The position numbers and the translations under genes were made by a program. Below the pieces are notes generated by a model. That model ran no database searches. It was not told the DNA's origin and saw only the letters and a program-made list of their open reading frames with translations. Positions 13,001 to 28,000 of a DNA stretch of 64,000 bases are shown in pieces (the stretch's first letter is position 1; each line of letters opens with the position of its first letter). Location of the stretch: contig NC_090174.1 in NCBI RefSeq assembly GCF_024679245.1, positions 48,695,974-48,759,973 of the forward strand, in the 5' to 3' direction. This DNA comes from Pseudorasbora parva. Its lineage: Eukaryota > Chordata > Actinopteri > Cypriniformes > Gobionidae.

Positions 13001-16000
13001 GAACTTTCCGTCCACTGGAGGGCGCCTATTCAAAACAAATGCGTAGTTTAATGACTCAAAGTGGGAGCGCAGCATCTTGGGAGATGTGGTCTTCTCATCA
13101 CAGCCGGTGGAAAATAGGACTCGGGCAGAAATCACGTTCATGCATGCGGTTATTAACGTTACTGTAGTCTAAAGCAGAGCAGAACCGAGTGTTATGGACC
13201 TGATCACAGCTGCTGGAGCGATTGTTAAACAAATACCCGCCTCGCGAATACCGGGACTTTTATTATGACGGGACGGGACACAGTCGCCGGGCGCCTGCAC
13301 AGATTCGCTCTTCCGGTTATGATTTTGAGGTAATGCTGCTCTGTTTATCATATTAGATACATTTAAGTGTGTTTAAAACGATGTTATGACGTTACTCCGT
13401 GCGTTCACTTGTTCACACTGCTAAGAGTAAAGCGCTCCTGCGAAATAAAAGCCGAAACCGAGGGTAACGCAGATATGATGCAATTGACAGGCGACTCCCT
13501 CAAATGCAATGCTGAAACGTCCCTGTCCTTAGTTAAAATAGCAATTTTCTCACAATTTACAAATAGTCGGAAACATCTGGGATATTGTAGGTACTCAACT
13601 GAACAAAATATATAACACCGGCCTAGTGGTTTTTGGATATTTTACTGCAAAAATACTACATAGTGCACCTTTAAGCCATCCTTGCATCCTTCCAAAACTT
13701 TTGAACAGTCATGTAAACTCAACTAAAACATGAAAACCAGCTACAGTATATACCTTTCATGCCTCCAGAGAAGCCCCTCCAATTGGCAAACACCATAAGT
13801 GGAAGTTTCTCCCTGTTGAAATCCTCAATAGCCTGTGCAGTTTTATATGCAGAGTCTGGGAACCACACTTGACCGGCCTGCTGAAGGATCTGAGGCAGAA
13901 AAGACACTTCATGCCAATACCGATAACAAGAAATGGACATACAAACACAAAAAAAGTGCCCAGAGGGGAGACACAGTCAGGGCCTAAAACATCAGTCAGG
14001 ACTCTTACCTTGGCCTCCGAGTCTAAGTTGGCTGGATCTGCTGGAATGGCAACCTCAACTGTGCGGGTCTCCACGGCAATGACCCCGAGAGGAATCCCAC
14101 CAAGCCTGTATGACATTCACAGTCTCACTCAGCTCAGAATTTTCACTCATATTTGACATTTGACATCTTCACATCATGTTCTGGTTCTTACCTGGCTCGG
14201 CCCACCACCACTGTCTGTGCCCAGGTAGCCATCACCTCCATAAACGTACCATGGTCAAAGAATCCACTCTGCCATGCTCCCTTCACAGCTATCCACACAA
14301 ATTCAAAGAAAGAAAGGCTGAGTCTGAAGTATCATCATGAGCGCCCATGCAGACAGGTCCACAGAAATGTATGCAACAGATTGTGTGGAAAATGTGATTC
14401 TTACTGGGATGGGGTCGTCCACAAAGCAACCAACGAGGGTCATAGGGGGCTTTTGTGGGAACAAAATCGATCTCTCTCTCTACTGGATCAGTGGGAGGCA
14501 GTATAGGGGCCGGACTCTTATTGCTCTAAATTACAACAGCCAACACCAGTAGGGCTTGTTATTAAAAAATATAAAACAAACATGCTATGACACAGTCAAT
14601 ACAAAATATATTCTCTGCCATTTTGTCATTTTGACTAATCAAACCCAAACTACTTATAGCCTATCAAGATCATGACTGGGTAATTTTTCACTTTAAATTA
14701 AAAAATACATAAATAAAATTGACTACCGGTAATTAAAAATGTCACAAAAAAAGCATTTTTGTAACACTGCAACATTTATACCATTACATTTATTTGATCA
14801 AAAACGCAGTAAAACAATGTTGTGACATATTTTTATAATTTATTTTTAATGTAAAACATTCTTAATGTCTTTACTGTACCTTTTGATCAATTTAATGCAT
14901 CCTTGTTGGATAAAAGTATTTGAATTTTAAACGGTAGTGTATATCATGGTAAACTTTGTGCCTATATATGCTGATTTAATTTAAAAAAAACTGGCAGTGA
15001 CATTCAATACTGAATCTTTCTGAATCTGAGAATCATCATTTAGAATAATGCCAAATCCCAAACTTTCATTCGAATTTCACAAAAAATAAAAATTACAGTT
15101 AGTTATGAGAACTTGTAGGATAAATGCCTGACTAAAATGAATTGTGAATTATAATTTAAAGGGGTGATGAATTGAAAAATCAACTTTCCCTTGAGCTTTT
15201 GATATATAAAAGGTCATGGTAATATAAGATTATTCTGTAAATTTCAGAGCTGAAAACTTCCTTGTTAGTTAAAGAAAAGCTTTTATAGAAACCAGGCTCA
15301 GAAAACGATTGTGTTCGCATCTTGACGTCATCTAGTGGCGAAACCAGCCTCTACAGAATAATAAGCATGTGTAATTCAGTAGCCCCGCCCACCGAAACAT
15401 TGGATCACGCTAGCCAGCAATAAACACGTCGAAGAAGATAGCAAGATATTGTGGAAGAAAACAGTCACTGCAAAAGCTTCCTTTGGATCCTAATATTAGG
15501 ATTGTGTGATACTTTATTATTTTTTTTAATTATTTTTAGTGAAGTTCCAGCTCACGTGGGTAAGACATATACACGTGTTTGCTTCATTTCACTGCGGAAT
15601 CGTTTGTAAACAAGCCTCAAGTGCTGAATTTGCAGACACAATGTTGTGACTTCTATATTGGATCCGACAGGAATGGTGCAACAAACTTATGTGAGTAAAA
15701 CGTCTTTTTTATAAGTAATAGTAGTCCCGGGGCTGTGTGTTTTCCAGACGGGCTAACAAAACTTAAGCCCGACGGCAGAAATAATATTGTCTTGATCTGG
15801 GCGCGCGCACGTCACATGTCACAATCAATCGCGGGTGGATGAGAAATAAATCATTGCGTTTGTTAGATAAATACGTTTACGAGCCCTGTGAGAGAATCAT
15901 CCCGGTTGCTGCTTTCTAATCAATCCCTCCCTCTTTCATATGAACTGAACTGACAGGGGTATAGATATGACAGCGGAGCTGAAGCTTATTAAATATGCAA

Positions 16001-19000
16001 ATCTTATCCAATCCTAGCCGTGGGCATTTACTTCCAAGTCTCCAGTTCAGCACACCCATCAAAACCCAGCGTTCAGGAGAGAGCCTCAAAACCAGTGTAG
16101 AAAATAGCCTATTACATATTAGTTATGATGTTTTTGACTGTAAAAACCACATGAACGTTTTAGTTGATCTCAGACAACAGTATACTTTTTTTTTTTATTA
16201 TTATTAAAAAGCCAGTTCATGACACCTTTAAAAAATATTTAGGGGATAAAATGGACATGTTTAAGAACAGTCTACCTTTGGCATGTAAGATAGCCACTGT
16301 AGTATAGTGAGCACCCCTTCAAAGTCATCTGGCACGATGGTGTGTGTCACTCCATTGTTGTGCATGATCTGAACCCCTCCAAGCTGGTTATTGGAGGTGT
16401 AGACTTCACGACCCAGCACCTACAAAGAAATGTATTTAGAGTTAAAGAATTTAAGACTTATAAATCACAAGTGACTTTATCAATGCTCGAAAAGGAAACA
16501 TAGTCCAAATAAATGTAACACTGTACAGTGTAATGTGTTACTGCAGATGTGAAATTCCACACCTTGTTTAGTGCACCAGCCCCAGTCAGGATGATATGGG
16601 AGTTTTCCACTTGAATTACTCTTTGTCCTAGACGTACCAGATACGCACCAATTCCTATGGCACGACATGTGACCTGGAGGAACAACGGACACTCTTACTC
16701 TTAAATGGTTACTAGATGACCAAACCATGGATACAAAACTATATATTGCATATACAATAAATTTCTGGCATACTGTAAAATGTCTGATGATATTATGGGT
16801 AGATGTTAGGTCTCACCATGCTGATGGTGATGACTTCTTTATAAGCCTGGGAAGTTTCTCCAGCTATGGTGCCTGAACCCCTCAGATTCTCCACTCCAAG
16901 ACCATCTTCCTTCCCTATGATGTCTGTGATGATGTACCTACGACATTATTTGAACGCTTAAGAGCCGAGGAGAGAGGTTTTTTGATATAGGTCTTTCCGT
17001 GCATGCTAAAACCAGTAGCTTACCTGGACTCGCCTCCCTCCTCTACATGGTGACAGTGGACAGAATTAGAGGAACTGATGCGGGTGTAGTCCTGAGGTGT
17101 CAGATACAGGTACTTAAAACCCTGCAGGAGGACAAAGCAGAAGAATGGTCTTGAACAAAAATTGAAAACATTTGTAAAATGAAAACCCAAGAGTCATTCA
17201 GAAGTGCAGTGGTTCTGAAGTTAAGTGCATTCGGCCACCTTATAAGGGTCAGCAGGGTCAATCCAAGCCACCTGAAACATGTGGCGGATCTCCTCTGCCA
17301 GGCCGATACGAGCTCCACTGTTGGCTGAGATGTAGATGCGTGGAATCCCCTCCGCTCTGGCTAGCTCAGATGCCCGTAAAAAGAGCTGATCCTCCTGGGG
17401 CCCAAAAGAGCCAATCATATAGGTAATATCATTACAGATCACAATGATATCTCGGCCTTCTGGGTACTCAGGAGTCTTCATCTTCATCCGGAAAGCCACC
17501 ATGCCAACCTAGAAAAGGAGGATAAACAAATGACTGATCCATTTACTTAGCTGATTTAAATTAATGAATTCATTTATTTACATATTTTGAAATGTTTTCT
17601 TTACAAGCCAAATTATGGAAATGTTCCCTGGGTCTGACTGATGAACAGTGTTCCTCAATAGTCCATAGAGAATTATTACTGTCCAAGTCCAGTCACATTT
17701 ATTTATATAGCACTTTATACAATACAGATGGTTTCAAAGCAGCTTCCCAGTAATAAACAAGAAAATAACCTTATTCATGTTGTAAAGTTCCTATTATGAA
17801 ACAAATACAATTTCAGCTCAATTTAGTTTAAGTATTGTACTAATCCAATAGTGTCAGTGCTTTCAAATAGATAATGTTACAGAATATTAAGTGTCTTTTA
17901 AACCTCAACTGAACAAGCCAAATGAGAAACTGACAAGGAACCAAACTTTCATCAGGTGATGGAGGAGGAAAATCTTTAAGAGAAACAAGGTTCAGTTGGG
18001 GGGTGCCAGTTCTCCTTTGGCTAAATGAACAAACACAGTGTGATTTATGATCCAAAGCAACATCACAAGTCAAACTATGTTCACCTTCTGCTTGATGATT
18101 GCGATAACAGTGTACACACTGCCTAAGAGAAAATTCCTTAAGGAATATAGTAAGAATTAATCAATGCACCTCATTGTCTCCTGGTAGTCTGTTCATTTGC
18201 ACAAGACTCCCCTGAGAATCCAGGACCAGTTCAGTACACATCAACACGTCTTTAGGGTAACTGTCTCCTGGTCCCCAAAGCTTAAACAAAGCCTGACAAC
18301 AGAAAAAACAAATAATGAGCGAACGTCAACATTTCAACAACACATCCCATAAACAATCACAGTGAAAACTTGTTCCATCACTGCACCTGTCTGAACATCT
18401 CAGGGAAGTCATAGACGTATGTGGTGCCAAGACTCTGAGCCTGAAAGCGTTTAGCCTGCAGCAAATCTTTTGTGACATATGGTGTGTTGATTAGCATTCC
18501 ATGCAGTGGACCTTGCTTGTCTCCATACGACAGGAACATTATCTGTAGAACAGGAATACATGTAAGCACTGTGGCACACAACAACAAATTTCTTTTCTTT
18601 ATTCTGGCATGAAATAATAAATAGTAATAGTAACAAGACAACAGCTTGGGCATCTTGCTTGGATGACATCAAGCTCAAAACCCTCTCTTCTAACTAGCTA
18701 CCCAGAACCTTCTGCCATTGTACTGCAGTTTATCATTACAATTAAATAATTAAAGCAAAAAAAATTAATTATATATATAGAGAGAGTATATTAATATGAC
18801 TATTTTAATAAGCTTTTTACAAGGCAGAATTTGTGAGAGGAAAGACTAAATGCTTAATGCTTCTCCAGAGAGGTATCCTTTATTTTTAATTAAAAATGTT
18901 TGTGTATGTCTGCTGCACGTCCCCGTCCCTATAGATGCATATTGCTAAATTGCGCCCTTTAAATAACAAAAAATACTGCACTAGTGAGTTTAGACCAGGT

Positions 19001-21980
19001 TTCAGTTGGTCAGTTGTCTCCAAATAGCAACACGCCAAAAATGCACCTGAACACACCATGTTTTTAGACCTATTGTCGAAAAGATGGGTGCAAGTGCAAC
19101 TTGGTGCTGGACATAAGAATGATAACTGCGTCGGGCTAAGACTAGCACAAAACACGGCATTGCGCCGGGTGTATGATAGGGCCCTTTGTGTTATGCAAAT
19201 GTGTAATTTGGTGTACCGGTAATCATAATCCTCCTAACAATGCCACTTTAATTAAGAACTATAGTGAATGTGGGCTGCACCTGTCCAGTGGCGAGGTCAG
19301 TGACCTCCTTGTATAGGCTGATATCCAGATAGTATCCGGACTCATTGGTGAGGAAGAGGCGTATGGGAATGACATCTCCGGTGGTGGTGAGGCGGATGTT
19401 GATCTTCAGCTCAGCCTGGAGAACACGCAACTTCCACAGACGACTTCCGTACCGCATCACCATGGAACGGACAGACTCCTCGATCTGTAGGGAAAGAAGA
19501 CTATCTTAGCAATACAGCCCAGGAGCAATGGCAGTGGCTATGTCTTTGAATCCAACCTTTGAAGGGTCCATAATAACAGTGGGTACAAAATTGAGGAAGA
19601 TGTGATTGCAGTCAGTACGAATGGGTGTGTTACTGAAGGCCACCACCTCAAGCTCATCCATCGCCTCCAGCAACAGCCGCTCTCCTTCATTCTGCAAGTA
19701 CTCAAATGAGGCCTCCTACAGAAAGAGTAAACTAATTTAATCAAAAAAATCTTTAAATCAAACTTAAAAACTTTTAAAAAAAAAATACCCTCAAAATACC
19801 CATCAACGAACCACACTGGCATGTCATATTTTGTTATTATATTGAAATAAGAACTTTGTGTTTCCAGCTTTAAATTTAAGATCTAAGCATTAGTATTGAC
19901 ATTTTAACCTCTACTGTCATTTTATATTGCCAGTTTGGAAGTTTTAGACATAATGTACATAAATAAATACCCTATTGTTCAATGGTATGAGGATTTAATT
20001 GTACACATTAAATAATCAAAAGTGACAATACAGACATTAACATTGTTACAAACTTTTTCTATTTATAAAAGAATCCTGAAATATAAAATACTAAAAGACT
20101 GGAGTATTGATGCTGAAAATTCAGCCTTGCCATCACAGGAATACATTACATTAAAGATTTATTCAAATAGAAAACAGTTATTTTAAATTGTAATAATATT
20201 TCCCAATATTATATTTTTTACTGTATTTTTGATGCAAATAAATGCAGCCTTGGTGCGAATAAGAGATTTATTAAATTATTTTAATGGTAGTGTACTCTAA
20301 ACAAGTATATTTTTACACTAGTCAGTAACAATTCTGTGTAATATGGTTCAGTTTTATGATTGATGCCAAAGGTTAATCAAGCATGCATTTATGATGATGT
20401 TAAATTAGACTATTGTAATCCCACACTGACTAAAAAAACAGATAAGCTACCTAAGCTGCAGACTGGAACAGTGTTTCTGTAGCTTGTAGTGTAACTGATA
20501 AAACAAGGTGCTAGCAGCTTCGAGGTTATGGGTTTGATACTCAGGGAACAGACTAATAAACATATTAATAACTTGTATAAATTGAAGTGATAACTGTATG
20601 CCGCTTCTGTAAATATGTCCTCCAAATAAACAAATATAAATATAAAAATGTAAACAGTCACAGAAAGTAAATAAAAAAAAAAAACTTGCCTTTCTCTGAG
20701 GAAGACTCTACTAAATGTCTGTGAATATCCTCCAAGGTATTACATACAGCTTAATTCCTATTAAATAGGACACAAAATTCCATACTGTGTAATAGGAATA
20801 TTAGTTACCTTTGTAATTAGGTCAGAATGGCGAATGATGGCTCTGATAAAGAAGCGATAATCTGTGACTTCTGTCCCCTCTTCCACGCGAGCAGCACCCA
20901 AGTACATTTGCATCCTGTGATGGGCACAGGGAACGGCCGTCAGATCAAAGTTACGCATACGATTCAGCTCAAGCTGGAAGGCTAGAGCAGGCTCCAAGTT
21001 ACGGTAGATTCTGTCTTCATGGAACTAGAGAGAAAGAGGTGGACAGTGTTACTCTTTAATGTACGTTTTTAAATAATCAAATCAACAGAAGCATCACTTA
21101 CTTCATCCCTGGCTCTAAACGTGAAGTACTTTGGGAACTCTCGCTGAGGGGGAAGAAAGGCATTCGCAATTTTAATCTCTTTTCGATTGACGATATATAT
21201 ATATATATATTTAGGCAATGTCAATTGTATATGAGCATTCACCTTTTGTGCAACTAAAAATGTCACTCTTCTGATTCCATATTCATAGAGCAGAGCTTTC
21301 TGAAATAAACACAGAGTCAAGCCACTGACCAGCACAGCACACACAGCTAAAAGGTCAACAATCTTTAAAATACTTACTTTAGAGTGAGCGAAGGCAGTGA
21401 AAGCTGTGACTAAAGCATCATCATCTTCAATGTCTGCTTGTTTGATAGACACATTTATGATGTGTATGGGGTTTTCCTTCATGTTCTGAAACAGTATATA
21501 TGTATACACTGACATAAATAGTTCACCAAAAATTGTTTCACAAAAGAATGCAAGGTTTGGAACAACATGAGAGTAAGTATATGATGACATTTTTTATTGT
21601 TGGGTGAATTCTTTTTGCTTTTTCCTAACTCTCACCTTGCAGCTCTCCCCATCACAGAAGGTGGAACAGCCATCAGAAAACAGAGCGCTCTCACACTGCG
21701 GATCCGCAAAACGAAAGATCACTTCATCAAAACACCTACAATACAATCAAATCACAGATCAGACTAAATCTCCCATTTAATCCAACTCTCTATTTATAAC
21801 CACTAAATGTAAAGGGACCTTTTAAAGTGGTCGAAACTATGAAAGGCAACCATGGCACCCATCCTCTGACATGGGGGCGACAGCGCTCCATCCAGGAAGA
21901 GCTCACTGCCTTGGCGACGCATTGTTTGAAACTCTCTCGAATCATTCACAGGAACAGACAATCTAAGAGGGGGAGAAGAT

Positions 21981-22079
<99 letters not shown>

Positions 22080-25000
22080 ACAGAGAGCAAGAGAGCAAAT
22101 ATGCAAAAAAAGATAATTAAGGGTGGACAAAAACATAAACTAATGGCATTGCTTCAGTTTCAATGCAAAATACTCTTCTTCTATATTCCCAGTTTGAGTG
22201 AAATAGGATTATGTAGCTCATCTTAATTAAAATGGCAAGGTGTCAGGAATTAATTGGTAAAGTCCACATTTTAACCCAACAAATTGACCAATTATGTGAG
22301 CCATTAAATCCAGAAAAAAATAGTAAAAAGAACTGTCCCTTTGAGGCCAAATTTCTTCAAGTCATTAAATAAAGTAGATGCATCCAGCATGCATTGCTGC
22401 AGACATACACGGTAATGCACACACAAGACTGACTGGTTGCAGGGAGGATCTGTACTCTACCTGTTCAAAGTAGGACTGCTCCCTCTGAAATGAGAGCAGG
22501 CGAGTGTTAGTATGGGATCCTCATCCTCTAACTTCGGATCTCTTTTTATCATGATTACCGGTATGTTAAAAAGCAATCTTAGAAATATTTTTCGAATTTT
22601 TTTTTTGGAAAAATAGATCTATTAACCATTATTTATCATTAGAGAGAAACAGATTAGCAACAAAAGTAACAATAAGGGAATCACTTTGCACTCAGTGACA
22701 AAACACAAAGCTATATACAGAAACACCAGTTAATGTGATTCAGTGTGATTGACCAATCTGCTTTGACTTACATAACTATATCTCAGATTTTTTGTGAAAC
22801 ACTGTAAATATTTTTCTAAATATTGTGTAAATATTTTATATTTTGAAGCTTTAATATTTTTAAATGACAGAAATTTCTTCACATCCCATTTAACTTCCAT
22901 AATATTACATTTATGATTGTATAATTTAATATAATATACTATATTACTTTTGTCTTTTGACCAATCATTTACAACAAGGCCAAGAATGTTTAGTAAGATA
23001 GCAAAATGGGTCAATTTTGACTTAATGTCAAAATATATATTTCAGTTCCTATTTTAGATAAAGCTTTTAATAATGTGTAAAATATAATTGCAATCTAATC
23101 ATCTTTTTCTTTCAAAGCATGTTGATCAATCTTAAGCAACCCCAGTGTGAAAACTGTGAAATCAGATCTCCCATTATAGCTTATAAGAACCCAAAACAGG
23201 CCCAAAGGGGGGGAAGTTAGGAGTGTAAGACAGGGTCTGTTGCTGTGCACTCTGTTAAATATTACTTCATTAGGGAGATGCTAATAAATATAGAGTGTAT
23301 TACGTTGATTTAGGCATGGACTGGTTCACTGAGGAGCAAGGCTCTCTTTCAGAGGAAAGAAAACAATGTCAAAATAAGCAAATAAATGTTATAATATAGG
23401 GGGATTGTATATAAAGGTCAAATTGTCAAAAAGTTCATAAATAGTGTGTTAAGTGCCATAGTAATGAACTACTATTCATGAAGGTCAAACCAAAAGCTTC
23501 TATATTTGAAAAAAGTTGGCCACAAGACTCCCGTTGATTTCATGGGAGAAACATAATTGTAAGCCCTACTCTGGATATAAGGATCTACATATGATTTGCT
23601 GCTATACCTGTTTGGGTGGGATGATGGTAACATGAACTGGAAGTCTACTGCACATGTTCCATCTTGCAGCTGATGATGCTGAAGGCTGTTAAGCTCGTAA
23701 GCAATATATCCCCTCCGTACGTATACCTGAGAAATTCCAGAAAAGTACAAGGAAAGTCCTGACCACATACCACTAAACATTTGGGAAGAAAGAAACGAGC
23801 TTTACTGACCTCTAAGGCAGCCATACAGACCACACGGTTGTTGTGGTAGAAGAAACTGGGCAAGACATCGAAGATGGAGGTCTCAGACAGGATAAGTTTC
23901 TGCAGATGCAGGATTTTTGACTTGTTATGCCTTTGTTAGAACATTAACAATATTAAAGTGTTAAAGTGGTAATGATAACATAATCACGGCTGCTTTACCT
24001 TGAGGTTCTCGGGACAGAACTGATGCCCATACATATCAATAGCTGATAAAAAGATGGATTCCACCTGGTTATGTCTAAGTTCATATGAGGGCAAATGAGA
24101 GGCGATCAACACCTGAAGAAAGATATAGTGTTGTTATGGCTAGTGTATTGGTTACTGCAAACTGTATGCTGTTGGAAACAGCTGTGCATTTTGTTATTTT
24201 TGTGGAAATGAGCTTTTTTTAAGGATTCTTTGTAACATTATACATATTCTTACTGTCACTTTAGATCAATTGAATGCATCTTGAATACAATTTTTTTTTT
24301 CTTTAGTAAAAACTTAACTGACCCCCAAACTTTTAAACAGTTCAGCAGAGGTCTAAGATCATGACCACTGAGGTTTCGTTCATACCTGTCTTGCCCGAAG
24401 TGCCACTTTAGAGTTTTCCATTTTACTGAGTTGCGTAAGCTCATCCAGAATGACCATGAGCTCATCAGCAAGCATCGGGTCCCGGCCACACAGCTGGTCC
24501 TGAATATTTTTATTTTTTAAAAGAGAACACAAAGTGTCCATTTACTGAACTCAGTCATGTTACTCCTTAGATAAGGCACGTGTGCTTATTTTCATAATGA
24601 TTGTGGGAATCAGCTGGCAATGTCACATCTTAATAAAACAAAAAAGCACTGTTAAGTAGTTCAGGAAGGATCTTACTATGAGCATGGTGACTAGAATGTT
24701 CTTCTTGGAGACCTGAGCATGGGAGAAGATGCACTCCAGTACTGGAGTCATGTCAGGCTTATACTGCTCTCTGAGATTGATGACACATTTGTCATAGTGA
24801 GCTGTCGAGAAAAGTGAGAGATTTATAGATTTCTTATTAAAATGTATCATATTGTTTGCACTTCATCTACCTTTTGCCATTATTTTTCCTGACATATTCT
24901 CAAAAAGAAAGGCAACATTTGTGAAATAATTTTCTTTTTGCTCTGCTGTGATGGTATAATCAAGGTTGAAGTTTGCATATACCTTGCTGAAATTGCATCT

Positions 25001-28000
25001 CCACCTGAAGGTACCGTCTCAATAGATCCAGCACAACTGATTTCATATAGCCTCTAACTCCACTACGGTATCTAAAAATTATTATTAAAAAACAGATGCA
25101 TTTTGATATTTTCCAGTTAACTGAGTAATCTTTTGTTATCTTAAGATAACAGGAAACGTAGGCTCTATTTGTGAGTCATCTGGCATTTCTCACCTTTGCA
25201 CAAGTTGCACAATGCTTTGAGTGTTCATGAAGAAAACCTCTCGGTCCGCTTTCCTCTGAAGCGTAGCAGCATGGCTGTCAAGTATATTTGCTATCTGGAA
25301 AATTGTTGATTGAAAACTGAATAAAAACTGAATAAAAACTGTCATTCATTACAATATCCTTATAAAGCAAATATATCAAGTAATATCATTTGGTACATTT
25401 TTATCATGATAATCATAATTATTGACAATGGTTCATGACAATATATTTGAAGGTTTCAAGTGGAGACTGTTACATTTGACTATATGTGATACTGTCTAGC
25501 ACAATCTGTTTCAGATAAGCATATGTCATCACTCACCCTTTGGCTGGGGAACTGACAGAGCACAGAGGTAATGTTACTGGCATACTGTGCCATGACCTTT
25601 CGAATTGCTTTCTCCACAGTAACTGGTATACGCCCAGCCACGCTGGTCATAATCTCCTGCAGTTCAAGAAGAGGTAGAGACGGATCCCGAAGTGTCTTCA
25701 TCAGCGTGTCGACCCACTTCTTCAGCTGTAAAGACATATGGATAGTTAGGAGATTAGTCTGCACACTGTTTTCATGCTGCTTTAACTCTGATCAGTGTTC
25801 TCACTTTTGAACTGAAGTATGGCTCTGGCAGACAGTAACCATTCATTATCTTGACCAGGTTCTCCAGGACATTGTGGAACACCTGATGAAGTCTCTCCCC
25901 TACAATGGGTAATGGCTCCTGGGATGGTAACGCCTCTGTGTTCGGCTTTACCTGAGGGAGGAGACCAGGAATTAAAACGTCTCATTGCATATGGGAATGA
26001 GTTTAAAAATTACACTAGTAAAAAAGCAAATCAACCGCCCCAAAAACATGTATGAATTCATAAAATCCTTAATGTCACTGCATTAGATACCAAACCAAGT
26101 GGCATCTGCAACCAATTCATGCTACAGCAATCATATTTGTGGTCATCAAACTCCTCAATAATACTTTCGGCCAACCAACCTAATGGGAGAACTATCATAT
26201 TTTTAACATTTGCCCAAGAAAATTAACAACTTAAAGATAAATCACCGGATGAATACAACTGGGGTCATCCAGGTCCATTCGCGCCACTACACAGCCGGGC
26301 TCTAATACTGTTCCTGGTCTTTTTAAAAAGTGAATAAAACCGGAATGCTGGACATGCAGAGTCATCACCATCTTCATAACCTGTAAGAATGAGACAAAAG
26401 CAAACAAGCACTCTAATAAGTCAGTTAAAACTGTCCCCTGCATCCATCCATACAGTATGACAAAGTGCATTCTGTAGAAACGGCTACCAAGAAATGTAAA
26501 ACACTTTGCCTCATTTTTACCTCAATTTCAGCATAAGGCTGGGAGGCCAAAACATGAGAACCATCATCGACCACATACTGCAACAGCTTTCCAGCAGAGG
26601 GTGACCTGAGCACCGTAGGGTCTCGCTCCTTCTCAAACACACACGTTTTGTTACCCACTGTGATGCGATAGCTATTTATCATATGAGAAAGACCAAATAA
26701 ATATCAGTGGGTACAGAAGCAAGTACACTGCATTTTACAGCCCAAAACCTCTACTTCACGAACCTGTCAATCTCCTCCTTCATGTAGGTTGTGTAGCTGC
26801 TGCCACCATAGGAAAGTAGTAGACCACCATCACTAAGTCTATGGACATCTACTTCAATATCTGAATCATTCATTATGATAACATACGTGGTGGGTGACTG
26901 GCGTGCAACCTGTAACCCAGACACAAGCACATAAATTCACATCCGTTAATCATGAATTAAAAGATGATCAAAGGTATTTCACAAAGCGTGTTTAATGTTA
27001 CCTTTAGGCAGTATTTGACTCCATCATAAATCAGATCAGCATTGAATGTGTTGACCAAACTGGCAGCCGGCAATACTTGGCCCCTAAAACACACAGAAAT
27101 GCATTAAAACATAGAATAAAACAGTATAGTGGTATTTTTAAGCATTATATGCTGAAGTGCCAGAATATTGGTTATACCTCTCCAGTGAATGGAGGAAATC
27201 AGACATGCTCTTTCTGAAACTTGCATCAGCAACATGTAGAGCACCGCATACCACACCTAAAATGGTGTCTGGTCTCTCCGCCTAAGAGAAACATACAATA
27301 AACATTAAAAAATGTCACTTTACCTTAAATGGCATCAAAGTTAATTTTACATGGGCCGAAAGTAGAACAGAGTTCTTATAGACACGTTGTCTTGATCTAG
27401 GCCAGTTCCCAGGTTTGGGTCCTACCTGCACTTTTTCTGCAATTAGGTGGTCCAGCCAGCCAGTATCAATGTCATTGTTCCTGAAACTCTCCGTCTCAAG
27501 CAGTTTAATGAGGTATTCCACTGTGGTCCTGAAATCTCCTCTGATTGACAGCTCCTTCATGGCTACCACCATGTTCCTGGAGGCCACAGAAACAAAAACT
27601 TTATTTATTCACCATAAAAAGAGAGGTCTGTCTAATTTTTTTCTAAAAAGCAAAAAAAAGAAAAGACTGCTGATCTGAAAGAACTCACGAGATTGCCTCT
27701 TCTCGATTCTCGCCCCAGGAGAAACAATGTCCAAACTGAGAGTCTGCAAACTCATGTAAACCTCCGGTTGCTCCAACACTGAAGTAGCCCCACACATTCT
27801 TACTGCTGCGGAAATTCAGCTCCTGCACTGTGCCTGAACTTGGTTTAAAGCCCTTATGAAGACAAATAAATTAATCTTATGAATTAATCAAGAAATGTAC
27901 TGCTAAAGTATCCTTCACAAACTCTAAAAGTTTTTTTTTTTAAATCTAAGATGATAATTATGCATAGGTAACTAAAATTAGCCTGTCAAGTCAGACCCAG

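Larger units (their letters stand above)
10070..18292 (-). other. acacb: acacb exons 38-53: carboxyltransferase domain and C-terminus
   Basis: Exons 18170-18292, 17239-17508, 17024-17121, 16817-16937, 16563-16673, 16276-16419, 14405-14525, 14192-14288, 14009-14105, 13754-13889, 12493-12670, 12174-12286, 11925-12079, 11586-11756, 10929-11065 and 10070-10196. This domain transfers the carboxyl group from biotin to acetyl-CoA. Signature blocks are [92 protein letters not shown] and [15 protein letters not shown]. The protein ends [12 protein letters not shown], like the mammalian LLSTMDSP end. Odd residues: [14 protein letters not shown] has Cys and Met where vertebrate ACCs have Gly and Arg. 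Confidence 0.93.
18387..27281 (-). other. acacb: acacb exons 14-37: biotin carrier domain and central region
   Basis: Exons 27178-27281, 27002-27083, 26764-26909, 26521-26671, 26246-26380, 25805-25951, 25537-25725, 25194-25294, 24983-25071, 24677-24801, 24386-24499, 23999-24112, 23810-23899, 23608-23726, 22461-22484, 21819-21962, 21636-21735, 21378-21485, 21243-21299, 21102-21143, 20809-21024, 19557-19715, 19281-19484 and 18387-18542. The biotin motif VMKMVMTL begins exon 26246-26380, with the lysine at about residue 842. The central part carries family blocks such as [76 protein letters not shown] and [26 protein letters not shown] has one valine more than the usual DELEVAF. Confidence 0.92.

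Noticed and set aside
21803..22226. Several long open frames encoding only Cys-Val or Thr-His repeats
   Set aside because: They are readings of the CA/TG microsatellite on both strands and have no other support.
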